NCBI GenBank assembly: GCA_025924315.1
Contig: JAICIO010000007.1
Location: 45,982 to 109,981 of the forward strand
Direction: 5' to 3'
Length of the DNA stretch: 64,000 nucleotides
Origin: Phycisphaerae bacterium
Lineage (GTDB): Bacteria; Planctomycetota; Phycisphaerae; Tepidisphaerales; Tepidisphaeraceae
In this document: piece after piece, positions 9,864 to 18,376 of the stretch
Layout: the number at the start of each line of letters is the position of its first letter
How positions within the stretch are numbered: the first letter of the stretch is position 1
Program-made: the position numbers and the translations under genes
The notes under the pieces: generated by a model
What the model was told of the DNA's origin: nothing
The model's input: only the letters and a program-made list of their open reading frames with translations
The model's database searches: none

Positions 9864-9955
9864 GAGCGACACCATTATGCCGCGAGTGAAGCCGATCCGC
9901 GAAGAAATTTCTCGGCAGCGTTGAAACTTCACAGCATCTTGTAGAATCTTCGCCC

Positions 9956-11356
9956 ATGCGACATTGGATGCTTGTGCTTTGGTGCGCCGTCTTCGCGTTT
10001 TCGGCGTGGGCGCAGCGCGGCCCGAATGTGGTCATCATTCTGACGGACGATCAGGGGTATAACGACCTCGGCTGCTACGGTTCGCCGGACATCAAAACGC
10101 CGCGAATCGACAAGCTTGCGTCGGAGGGGATGCGGTTCACTGATTTTTATGCGTCGGCGCAAGTGTGCAGCCCGTCGCGCGCAGGACTCTTGACCGGTTG
10201 CTATCCGCAGCGCGTCGGGCTCGGTCGCATCCCCGCCGAGCGAACCAAGCATCCGTTTGAACATGTCTTCTATTCCAGATCGAAATACGGGCTGAACACG
10301 AACGAAGTGACGATCGCGCAGATTTTGAAAACCAAAGGCTACGCCACGGGCTGTATCGGCAAATGGCATCTCGGCGACGCGACCGAGTTCCTTCCGACGC
10401 ATCGCGGGTTTGATGAGTATTACGGTATGCCGTACAGCAACGACAGCAAGCCCGACTGCATCATCCGCGGGGACAAGGTCATCGAACAGCACACGGATCA
10501 GGACACGCTCGTCGAGCGCTACACGGATGAGGCGACGAAGTTCATCCGCGCGCACAAGGATGGTCCGTTCTTTCTGTATTTCGCGCACAACGCGCCGCAC
10601 ACGCCGCTGCACATCTCGAAGAAATTTCAAGGCAAATCGGATCGTGGGTTGTATGGAGACGTGGTCCAGGCGATCGACTGGAGCGTCGGCCAAGTGCTGG
10701 ACACACTTTCCGATTTGAAACTGGAGAACGATACGCTGGTGATCTTCACCAGCGACAACGGCCCCTGGCTGATCCGTGGCGAAAATGGTGGCATCGCCAC
10801 GCCACTTCGATCGGGCAAGGGAACCACGTACGAAGGCGGGATGCGCGTGCCCTGCATCATGCGCTGGCCGGGACATATCCCCGCCGGGAGCGTGTGCCAT
10901 GAGATCGCGGTGAATTTCGATTTCGCGCCGACGATTGCGGGGCTTGCCGGCGCGCAGATGCCGACCGATCGCATTATTGATGGCACGGACATCCTCGCGT
11001 TGATGGAAGCAAAGGCGGACGCGAAATCGCCGCACGAAGAATTCTTCTACTTCGCCGATGGTCGCCTCATGGCGGTGCGCAGCGGAAAATGGAAGCTTCG
11101 CTTTCCGAGCAAGCTCGAAGATGAATACCACTACACGAAGTTCGAACAGCCGGATGCACCGATTCCGCAGGCGCTGTATAACCTGTCGAACGACCCCGGC
11201 GAACAGAAGAATCTCGCCGCCGACCACCCCGACATTGTCGAGCGATTGACCAAGCTCGCGCAAGCGGCCCGTGAAGATCTCGGCGACGAAAACACCGGCA
11301 CCAAGGGAAAAAACGTTCGACCGCTCGGCGTCTCGTCACATCCTCCGGAGAATTGA
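9956..11356 (+). CDS. Secreted sulfatase (arylsulfatase family S1)
   Basis: 466 residues with a cleavable signal peptide (WMLVLWCAVFAFSAWAQ). The type I sulfatase core is complete: metal-binding IILTDDQG (Asp31-Asp32), the formylglycine motif CSPSRAGLLTG (Cys71 is the residue to be oxidised), GKWHLG, and the metal-binding TSDNG. It hydrolyses sulfate esters, most likely on a sulfated polysaccharide, in the periplasm or outside the cell. Activity requires a formylglycine-generating enzyme that is not encoded in this window. The next gene, a GH2 glycosidase, begins at the base after its stop, so the two form a desulfation plus glycosidic-cleavage pair. Confidence 0.94.
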   Translation: MRHWMLVLWCAVFAFSAWAQRGPNVVIILTDDQGYNDLGCYGSPDIKTPRIDKLASEGMRFTDFYASAQVCSPSRAGLLTGCYPQRVGLGRIPAERTKHPFEHVFYSRSKYGLNTNEVTIAQILKTKGYATGCIGKWHLGDATEFLPTHRGFDEYYGMPYSNDSKPDCIIRGDKVIEQHTDQDTLVERYTDEATKFIRAHKDGPFFLYFAHNAPHTPLHISKKFQGKSDRGLYGDVVQAIDWSVGQVLDTLSDLKLENDTLVIFTSDNGPWLIRGENGGIATPLRSGKGTTYEGGMRVPCIMRWPGHIPAGSVCHEIAVNFDFAPTIAGLAGAQMPTDRIIDGTDILALMEAKADAKSPHEEFFYFADGRLMAVRSGKWKLRFPSKLEDEYHYTKFEQPDAPIPQALYNLSNDPGEQKNLAADHPDIVERLTKLAQAAREDLGDENTGTKGKNVRPLGVSSHPPEN

Positions 11357-14086
11357 ATGAACAGTGGACATTGGATCGTTGCGATGCTGGTGTGTTTCCT
11401 CGCGCTCAAGTCGTCGGCCATTCCGATTCCGACCGACAAGGATCACACCATCTCGCTCGACGGCACGTGGCGGTTCAAGCTCGAGCAGTCGAAAGACCAG
11501 CGGCCCAAGGGCGAAGGCTGGCAGAACGTTGTGCCGGTCGATTATCCGAAAGACTTCGAGCCGTTTTACAAAACGGATTACACGGAAGATTCGAAGTGGT
11601 CCGACCTGAAAGTTCCCGGCAACTGGGAAATGGCCGGCTTTTCCCCCGCGACATACAACGAGGCGGATAATTCTTCCGGGTTTTATCGCGTGCAGTTCGA
11701 AGTGCCGAAGGCCTGGGAAGGCGGGCTCGTGAAGCTGAACTTCGACGGCGTGCAGAACGGCTGCGAAGTGTGGCTGAACGGTCAGCCTGTCGATGTGGAT
11801 GAAGCGAGCTGGGGTCGGAAGAACTATCACGAAGGCGGATGGGTTGCGTTTCAGGCGGACCTCACGCCGGCCGTAAAGTTTGGTGAAAAAAATCTACTCG
11901 CGCTGCGCGTGACGAAGAATACGAAGAGCTCGCAGCTGGATACCGGCGATTACTTTTTCCTCGGTGGAGTCCACCGCCCGGTAACTTTGTTCAGCGTGCC
12001 GAAGGCGCATCTCGAAGATCTCACGATTCAAACTCGTTTGCTCGAGGGTGATAAAGCCGAAGTGAAGGTCACCACGAAAACGAGCGGCGACGCGAAAGTG
12101 CGTGTGACGATCGACGGCGTGGAGAACGCGAGTGAGACCACCGTCGTCGATCATCCCAATCTCTGGTCGGCGGAGTTTCCGAATCTTTACACGATGCACG
12201 TCGAAGTGCTCGATGGCGACAAGGTCACCGAAACCGTGACGAAGCGTTTCGGCATCCGCGAAGTGACGATCAAGGACGGCGTTTTCCTCCTCAACGGCAG
12301 GCCGATCAAGATGGCGGGCATTTGCCGGCACGATGTGTCGGCACAGGATGGAACGGCGGTCGGTCCGGATCTCTGGCGAAAAGACATCGAGCTGATGAAG
12401 GCGTGCAACATCAACGCCATTCGCACCTCGCACTATCCGTATGGCAGCGGGTTTTATGATCTGTGTGACGAGCTTGGCATATATGTCTGCGACGAGCTCC
12501 CCTACTGCTGGACGCCCACCAACGATAAAGCGATGGAGCCCGCGTTCACGCAGCGCGCCCGCGAAACGATTCGGCGGGATAAGAATCATCCCTCGGTGGT
12601 GGTGTGGACGGTCGGCAACGAAAACAAGGAAGGCCAGAACCTGCAGACCGTCGCCGACCTCGTGAAGGAACTGGATCCGACGCGCCCGCGCGACGTGTCG
12701 TGCATGGGAGCCAAACAGTACAAGACGGAAATGTCGGACTCCCACTATTGGAAGCCGGAGCAGATGGTCGAAGGCGCCAAGCGCGATGTCGAAGTGAAGC
12801 ACCCGCACATCTACCTGGAGAACCCGAACAACTGGGATGTGCGACTCGGCGCCGACGCCGGCTGCTGGGAAGCGTGGACGCCGATCCTTCAGAAGACGTG
12901 GGATGTCGCCTATCGCGAGGCATGCATTCCGGGAAACTTCCTCTGGGAATGGCAGGATCGCGCCATCGCCGACAAGTGCCCGACCAAGCTCTACTACTAT
13001 GACGAGCGCACGGGGATCAACTTCTTGAAGATCAAGGGCATCGTCGATGCCTTCCGCAATCCGCGGCCGTGGTATTACACGATCAAGAATGTCTACTCGC
13101 CGATTTACTTTGGTGAGAAGGCGAATGTCAGCAATTCGGACGTCAGCTTTGAAGTCGAGAATCGCTACTCATTCACGGATCTGTCGAATCTGAAAGCGAA
13201 GTGGACCGCGATCGACGAGAACGGCAAGGCGGGCGAGAGCGGAACGTTCGACGCCAGGCTCGCGCCGCTGACGAAAAGCACGATGAAAGTGACACTGCCG
13301 AAAATCTCCGCAGCGGTGCGCATCGATTTCGACGACGCTTCCGGGAACAACGTCATCTCGCATCAGTATGAGCTTCGTCCCACGAAGCCCAAGAGCGAGC
13401 TCGCGAAGGAGATGCCGGAAGGCTTTAAGTTCCCGCAGCTGAATCTCGTGATGCGCGACAACAAGCGGCAGCTCGATTGGCGGCACATGGACCGCCATCC
13501 GGTGCAGGTGATCAACGAGAAGGCGAGCGACAAGTCGCTCGATGGCGATCTGGCGCTCGATTCGAATGCGTCCAAGGTTGTTGGACACGTGCATGCGGCA
13601 CTGAGCGGGAACAAGTTTACCTATCGCATCGATTGGAAAGGCAACGAAGGCGACGTGCTTGAGGCGGGCTGGGCGTTTGCGCTGCCGAAGCAGTTCGATC
13701 AGTTCAGCTGGAATCGGAAGGCGAATTGGACGGTCTATCCCGACACACACATCGGCCGACCGATCGGCACCGCCAAGCCCGACTCCGCCGACGTTTCGTA
13801 CCTGAAAATGGATCGGCCGGACGCGTTCGACTTCAACTCGACAAAGTACGACTGCAATTCCGCGTCGCTCACCGATTCGAGCGGCAAAGGCTTGCGCGTC
13901 GAGTTCACCGAAAACGATCGCCACCAGTGTAAAGCTGGGATTTCGGAGAACGGTTACACACTGTTCGTGAACAAGCGCGTCTGCTCGCCGGAAGATCTGA
14001 GCAGCAACGTCGTGCCGGAGCAGAATCTGAAGCTGAAGAAAGGCGACTCGATCGAGGGCAGCTTTATGGTCGGATCGACGAAGTAG
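11357..14086 (+). CDS. Secreted glycoside hydrolase family 2 (beta-galactosidase-like)
   Basis: 909 residues with a signal peptide (VAMLVCFLALKSSA). The GH2 modules are in order: jelly-roll sugar-binding domain (about 30-210, with ISLDGTWRFKL and NSSGFYRVQFE), an immunoglobulin-like domain, and the TIM barrel with IRTSHYP and the acid/base WTVGNEN (Glu about residue 421). A C-terminal beta-sandwich region of the beta-galactosidase small-chain type follows. The family includes beta-galactosidases, glucuronidases and mannosidases; the substrate cannot be fixed here. Abutment with the sulfatase gene indicates co-transcription and processing of a sulfated glycan. Confidence 0.92.
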   Translation: MNSGHWIVAMLVCFLALKSSAIPIPTDKDHTISLDGTWRFKLEQSKDQRPKGEGWQNVVPVDYPKDFEPFYKTDYTEDSKWSDLKVPGNWEMAGFSPATYNEADNSSGFYRVQFEVPKAWEGGLVKLNFDGVQNGCEVWLNGQPVDVDEASWGRKNYHEGGWVAFQADLTPAVKFGEKNLLALRVTKNTKSSQLDTGDYFFLGGVHRPVTLFSVPKAHLEDLTIQTRLLEGDKAEVKVTTKTSGDAKVRVTIDGVENASETTVVDHPNLWSAEFPNLYTMHVEVLDGDKVTETVTKRFGIREVTIKDGVFLLNGRPIKMAGICRHDVSAQDGTAVGPDLWRKDIELMKACNINAIRTSHYPYGSGFYDLCDELGIYVCDELPYCWTPTNDKAMEPAFTQRARETIRRDKNHPSVVVWTVGNENKEGQNLQTVADLVKELDPTRPRDVSCMGAKQYKTEMSDSHYWKPEQMVEGAKRDVEVKHPHIYLENPNNWDVRLGADAGCWEAWTPILQKTWDVAYREACIPGNFLWEWQDRAIADKCPTKLYYYDERTGINFLKIKGIVDAFRNPRPWYYTIKNVYSPIYFGEKANVSNSDVSFEVENRYSFTDLSNLKAKWTAIDENGKAGESGTFDARLAPLTKSTMKVTLPKISAAVRIDFDDASGNNVISHQYELRPTKPKSELAKEMPEGFKFPQLNLVMRDNKRQLDWRHMDRHPVQVINEKASDKSLDGDLALDSNASKVVGHVHAALSGNKFTYRIDWKGNEGDVLEAGWAFALPKQFDQFSWNRKANWTVYPDTHIGRPIGTAKPDSADVSYLKMDRPDAFDFNSTKYDCNSASLTDSSGKGLRVEFTENDRHQCKAGISENGYTLFVNKRVCSPEDLSSNVVPEQNLKLKKGDSIEGSFMVGSTK

Positions 14087-14103
14087 TAGCACAAATCGGC
14101 TCT

Positions 14104-14180
14104 TGTAGGGTCCGCTTCAGCGGACCGGTTATTTCTCCCCCTAAACGGCGAATAACCGGTCCGCTGAAGCGGACCCTACA
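14104..14180. repeat. Family A nested palindrome (GGTCCGC type)
   Basis: Arms run TGTAGGGTCCGC..GGTTATT and the exact inverse, with a 17-base spacer. Each arm contains GGTCCGCTTCAGCGGACC, itself a hairpin. It lies between the convergent GH2 and lipoprotein genes. Confidence 0.9.
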
Positions 14181-14200
14181 AAGATCAGAGCGACACGCTG

Positions 14201-14683
14201 CTACTGCATGTGCATCGGAATCACTTGATTCGGCACGGCCACGACCTTCGCGACCGGGGCGACGCCGGGTTCGGCTTCAACCAGGCCGATTCCCCAGCGG
14301 ATGCCGGAATGCGCGGGCGCTGCGTCGTAGATGACGATGCGGACCTTCGGATCGTTTCCGCGAAGGCCTTCGCGGTTATAGATGTACGGCAAGCGTGAGA
14401 CGGGACAGGTGAGATCGCCGACGTCGTATTCGTCGGCCAGTTCCTTCAAATCGTTCGGCAGCCGATGGTGCGTGCTGTAAAAAAGCAGCAGCGGGCCGCA
14501 CAGATCCTGCAAGCGCGTGGCGCAGGCGTCGTCCGGTGTGATCGGCGCCGTGCGCGCCGCGTTCGCCTGCGGGAAATCTTTCGCGGCCTGGCTCGCCGAC
14601 GTCTGCTTCTTCGGCGTCGACGTACAGCCGGCCAGCGCGATCCCCGCGCATCCGATCACCATCCACATAACGATTCGATTCAT
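14201..14683 (-). CDS. Type II secretion operon-terminal lipoprotein
   Basis: 160 residues with a lipoprotein signal (GCAGIALAGC, Cys20). The mature part contains LPNDLKELADEYDVGDLTCPVS and PYIYNREG; the last part resembles a segment seen in pseudopilin-like globular domains, but I cannot place it in a family. It overlaps the secretin gene in an ATGA (14680-14683), so it is the last gene of the secretion operon. Small outer-membrane lipoproteins encoded beside secretins often act as pilotins. That role is plausible but inferred only from position and lipidation. Confidence 0.8.
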   Translation of the reverse strand: MNRIVMWMVIGCAGIALAGCTSTPKKQTSASQAAKDFPQANAARTAPITPDDACATRLQDLCGPLLLFYSTHHRLPNDLKELADEYDVGDLTCPVSRLPYIYNREGLRGNDPKVRIVIYDAAPAHSGIRWGIGLVEAEPGVAPVAKVVAVPNQVIPMHMQ

Positions 14684-17103
14684 TGCGATTGATCCTGCGT
14701 GGTCGGACGGCTCGCGGCGCCGCGCTGCATTCCGCGGAGGTGATCCTGGAAGGCGCCGGGGGCGACCGAGTTCGGCGTCAGCTTCGTGCCGTTCATTTCG
14801 TCCTGCGACATTTCCTTGAGCAGTTCGGGCTTCGCGGCCACATGCGGCGTGAGGAAGATCAGCAGTTCGGTCTTCGTCTTATCGTCGATCTTGCGGCGGA
14901 AAAGATTGCCGAGCAGTGGAATATCGCCCAGCAGAGGCACCTTGCTTTCGTTGACGGTCTTCTTGTCTTCCATCAAACCCCCGATAACGATCGTCTGGCC
15001 ATCGACCACACCGACGCGCGATTGGGCCGACCGCTTGTTGAAGATGGGCGCCGATACCGATTCGGAAACCTGGATGCTGCTGCTGGTGAGCGCCGAAATT
15101 TCCGGCGCCACATCGAGGATCACCAGTCCGTCGGGATTGATGTGCGGAACGACGTCCAGCAGGATACCGATGTCGTCATACTCGATCGTGTTGTTCGTCT
15201 GGCCGGTGTCGCTGATCTGCGAGCGCGTGACCCGCGGCACTTCCTGGCCAACCGTGATGCTCGCCAGCTGGTTGTCGGATGCGAGGATATACGGCCGCGA
15301 AAGGACGTCGAGTTTTCCGGTGGTTTCGAGCGCTCGCAACGTCGCGGTGAAGTTGTCTTCGAGCACCTGCACGATCGCGCCGGTGCCGGTCGGAGGCTTG
15401 GGAAGTCCAAAGTTCGTTCCGACCTGCGAACCATTTCCGCTGGCGCGAAGGTTCAGCGCGGAGAACTCGGCGCCGAGATCGGTGGAGTTGTCGTGCGTGA
15501 CTTCGGCGATCAGCACCTTGATCAACACCTGCGCGACTGGGCGGTCGAGCTCCTGGAGGATCAGTTGCACGCGCTCGTAGTTCTTCGGCGACGTGCGAAC
15601 GAGCATCGAGTTGGTGTCGGGATCGGCGATGATGGTGACCTGGCCGGAGAGATCCGCACCGGACTGCTGGGCGCTGGATGAGAGACCGCCAAATCCGCCG
15701 AAGCCCGTCGAGCCGAATCGGCTTCCGCCGAAGCTGCTCGAACCAAACGAACTGCCGGAGCCAAAGCTGCTGCCGGACGAGCCGAGCCCGGTTCGACCGG
15801 AGCTGGAGCCGAGCCCGCCGCCGCCGGTGCGGTTACCGCTGCTGAGCGTGTTGCGATTGCTGTTGAGCTGGTTGCTGCTGCGCGAGCTGCCCGACGATCC
15901 GCGGCTTGGCACGGCGTTGCCGAAGAGACTATTCACGACCTGTTCGACGTTGAGCGCGTCGGCATTCTTCAGCCGATAAACGAATTCGGTTTCGTCCGAA
16001 GCTGGATTCGCATCGAGCTCCTTGATCACCTTCTCGATAATTTCGAGTGTGTCGGGCGGACCCGTCACGACAACGGTGTTCGTGCGATCGTCGGATGACG
16101 CATTCACGTGCACTTGTTCACGACCGCTCTGCTGATTCGCCTGACTACTGCCGCCACGTTCGCGACTACTGAATCCCCCGGGAAATCCGCCGCCGAAGAA
16201 CCCGAAACGCGGTTGATTCTCCTGCTGATTTCGTCCGGTGCGTGCCTGCTCGCCAAACAGATCATTCACCAGCTTCGCGGCGCCGGAGGCGCTCGCGTAT
16301 TCGAGATGAATCACGCGCACGTCGGTTGAGCCGGCGAGGCTCGTATCCAGCGCGCTGACGATCTTCGCGAGACGCTTGATGTTGGCTGACGTATCCGTAA
16401 TCACCAGCGCATTGGCGGACGCATTCGCGGTGAAGTCGACATCCCCGACGATCGGCGCGAGGTCCTGCTTCAACTGCACCGCATCGACGGACTTCAGCGG
16501 AATCACCTGGGTGATGAGCTCATCGGTCTCGGCGATTTTGTCCGGATCCGAACCGATGCGGACGGGAATCGCCATGTGGCGAGCGTCGTCGCGCAGCACG
16601 ATCTTCAATATCCGATCCTGCGTGATGGCGGCATAAGCGGGTTTGTTTTCCTTCAGTACGGTGTTGAGCAGCGCAATCGCATCGTCTTTGCTGATCGGTT
16701 GCTTGCTCTGGACGGTCACGCGTCCCTGCGGTTGGACCTGCTTTACGATGATGAACCCGGCACTGCTCGAGAGCTCGTCGAGCACCGTGTTGATGTCAGC
16801 GTTGACGAAATTAATCAGGAACTTTCCGCCCGGCTGGCTGGTGATGCCGTGCACGCCGTTGCCGTTGTGCGTCGTCGGGCTCGTCGCAGGCGTGCCGGGC
16901 GCTGCGTTGTTGAACGGCGATGTCGACTGCGCCTCTTGAGCGCGCCGCAATCGCATGCGCTCTTCGACTGTCAGATTTTGATCGTTCGGATTCGTCGGCT
17001 GCGTTGTCTGCGCCGCCAGCGGAGAGGCTGCTGCGATCGCAAGCGACAGCGCAAAGGCTCGCCGGGACCAGATGCTGGAAATTCGTTCGGAGGAGTTCGT
17101 CAT
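14680..17103 (-). CDS. gspD: Type II secretion secretin GspD
   Basis: 807 residues. A signal peptide (ends about PLAAQ, residue 31) is followed by a short charged motif NPNDQNLTVEERMRLRRAQ (38-56), N0-N3 periplasmic domains and a C-terminal secretin beta-barrel (VPRVTRSQISDTGQTNN, VVDGQTIVIGGLMEDK and PLLGDIPLLGNLFR are classic secretin signatures). Two low-complexity insertions rich in Gly, Ser, Phe and Arg lie at about 285-330 and 404-486. They fall within or between the N-domains and are longer than in typical GspD. The protein forms the outer-membrane gate of the secretion system encoded by this operon. The start is 14 bases downstream of the preceding gene's stop. Confidence 0.95.
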   Translation of the reverse strand: MTNSSERISSIWSRRAFALSLAIAAASPLAAQTTQPTNPNDQNLTVEERMRLRRAQEAQSTSPFNNAAPGTPATSPTTHNGNGVHGITSQPGGKFLINFVNADINTVLDELSSSAGFIIVKQVQPQGRVTVQSKQPISKDDAIALLNTVLKENKPAYAAITQDRILKIVLRDDARHMAIPVRIGSDPDKIAETDELITQVIPLKSVDAVQLKQDLAPIVGDVDFTANASANALVITDTSANIKRLAKIVSALDTSLAGSTDVRVIHLEYASASGAAKLVNDLFGEQARTGRNQQENQPRFGFFGGGFPGGFSSRERGGSSQANQQSGREQVHVNASSDDRTNTVVVTGPPDTLEIIEKVIKELDANPASDETEFVYRLKNADALNVEQVVNSLFGNAVPSRGSSGSSRSSNQLNSNRNTLSSGNRTGGGGLGSSSGRTGLGSSGSSFGSGSSFGSSSFGGSRFGSTGFGGFGGLSSSAQQSGADLSGQVTIIADPDTNSMLVRTSPKNYERVQLILQELDRPVAQVLIKVLIAEVTHDNSTDLGAEFSALNLRASGNGSQVGTNFGLPKPPTGTGAIVQVLEDNFTATLRALETTGKLDVLSRPYILASDNQLASITVGQEVPRVTRSQISDTGQTNNTIEYDDIGILLDVVPHINPDGLVILDVAPEISALTSSSIQVSESVSAPIFNKRSAQSRVGVVDGQTIVIGGLMEDKKTVNESKVPLLGDIPLLGNLFRRKIDDKTKTELLIFLTPHVAAKPELLKEMSQDEMNGTKLTPNSVAPGAFQDHLRGMQRGAASRPTTQDQSQ

Positions 17104-17117
17104 AAAGAAGCTCTCGC

Positions 17118-17762
17118 TTATCGGCGGCCGCCACGTTGTGACTGTTGTTGCTGGGCGCGCAGGCGCATTTTTTGTTCAACGCTCAGGTTCGGATCATTTG
17201 GGTTGATCGCCGGCTGGCTCGAAGCGCCGGTCGCCGGAGTGCTCGACGATGACGACGATGAGCCTGAGGAACTGCCGCTCGCATAACTCGAATCGGAAAA
17301 TCCGCTGTATGCATGGCCGGTGAAATCGCTGCCGATGTCAATCCACTGCGGCGCTTTACCGGCCGCCATGTATTGCACCGCATCGATTTCGATCTGCGTG
17401 ATCTTTCCGTGCGCGACGTCGTCACCGCCGGCGAGGCGCAGAATCTTGTCGGCTGACGTGTCTTCGACGTACGCGTGGTATTCGCCGTCCTCGAACACGA
17501 TACCCGTGAGCACCAGTTGTTCTTCAAGTGACTTAGTGAAATGCTGCGTCGACTGTGTAGAGAGCGGGCGGCTGCTCGGGTTGTAGAGCGTCCGCGAACG
17601 GTCCCGCATGAAGATGTTTTTCTCCACGATGACGCCGAACTCATCCCTGTAATTCGACGACCGCTTCGTCGTCGGCGAGGAATTCGACAAGCTCGCCGCG
17701 AAGGCGAAGACCGCGCCAAAAACCACCGTCGAACCGATCGCGATGAGGGCCGGGATTTTCAT
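17118..17762 (-). CDS. GspC-like inner-membrane component of type II secretion
   Basis: 214 residues: an N-terminal helix (ALIAIGSTVVFGAVFAFAA), the motif EKNIFMRDR, then a small beta domain (LVLTGIVFEDGEYHAYVED) similar in layout to the HR domain of GspC or PilP, and a Ser-rich linker (about 160-180). GspC HR domains bind the N0 domain of GspD. The C-terminal 28 residues contain NPNDPNLSVEQKMRLRAQQ, nearly the same as a motif near the mature N-terminus of GspD encoded next door. The gene overlaps the GspM-like gene (ATGA at 17759-17762). Assignment as GspC rests on domain layout and position. Confidence 0.78.
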   Translation of the reverse strand: MKIPALIAIGSTVVFGAVFAFAASLSNSSPTTKRSSNYRDEFGVIVEKNIFMRDRSRTLYNPSSRPLSTQSTQHFTKSLEEQLVLTGIVFEDGEYHAYVEDTSADKILRLAGGDDVAHGKITQIEIDAVQYMAAGKAPQWIDIGSDFTGHAYSGFSDSSYASGSSSGSSSSSSSTPATGASSQPAINPNDPNLSVEQKMRLRAQQQQSQRGGRR

Positions 17763-18373
17763 TGATCCACCTCACTCGCGTGAGCGACGGGCGTCGCGAT
17801 CGGCTGCTGCTGCTTGCTCTTGTCGGTGTCCGGCGGGAGATAAATTGTCGACAGCGTGATTGTCATCTTCAAATCGTCCGTGTTTTCCTTGTTGCTCGTG
17901 ATCTGCAACTCATTGATCTGCACAGGCGCGGAGGAAGTCTTGACCCGATACAGGAATTCAGAGATCTGCTGCATCGTCCCGCCGCCCTGCACGCGGAAGG
18001 TCAGCTTGTAGAAATCTTTTTCCTTCTCGGCGGATCGAGTCGGCTGAACGCTCGGCGGAGACATCCGCGCTTCCTGCGCCCAGTCGCGAACGTGGCTGTA
18101 GACCACTGTCTCGGCGGATGATGCGTCGGCGCTCAGCTTCGCGGGGTTTTTCGGGTCGGACTTCGTCAGCGCAATCAGCTCCGCCTTCGCATCTTTGCTC
18201 TGCTTGATGGTCCGGTTGTAATCGCGGTAATCGCTCGTCGCCTGCTGAATATCCTGATCCAGCTTCTCGGAGCTATCCATCATCGGCGAAAGCACGTACT
18301 GGAACAGTCCCAGCACGACCACGACGCCGATCGCGACCACCGCGATATATCGTTCTCGTTTCGACAAGACCAC
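17759..18373 (-). CDS. gspM: GspM/PilO-like type II secretion assembly protein
   Basis: 204 residues with one N-terminal transmembrane helix (YIAVVAIGVVVVLGLFQYVL), a coiled coil (about 30-75) and a ferredoxin-like periplasmic domain (FYKLTFRVQGGGTMQQISEFLYRV), which is the bitopic architecture of GspM or PilO. In this system it is expected to pair with the GspL-like protein encoded three bases upstream. The C-terminus is polar and probably disordered. Sequence similarity to named GspM is low, as usual for the family. Confidence 0.82.
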   Translation of the reverse strand: MVLSKRERYIAVVAIGVVVVLGLFQYVLSPMMDSSEKLDQDIQQATSDYRDYNRTIKQSKDAKAELIALTKSDPKNPAKLSADASSAETVVYSHVRDWAQEARMSPPSVQPTRSAEKEKDFYKLTFRVQGGGTMQQISEFLYRVKTSSAPVQINELQITSNKENTDDLKMTITLSTIYLPPDTDKSKQQQPIATPVAHASEVDQ

Positions 18374-18376
18374 GGG

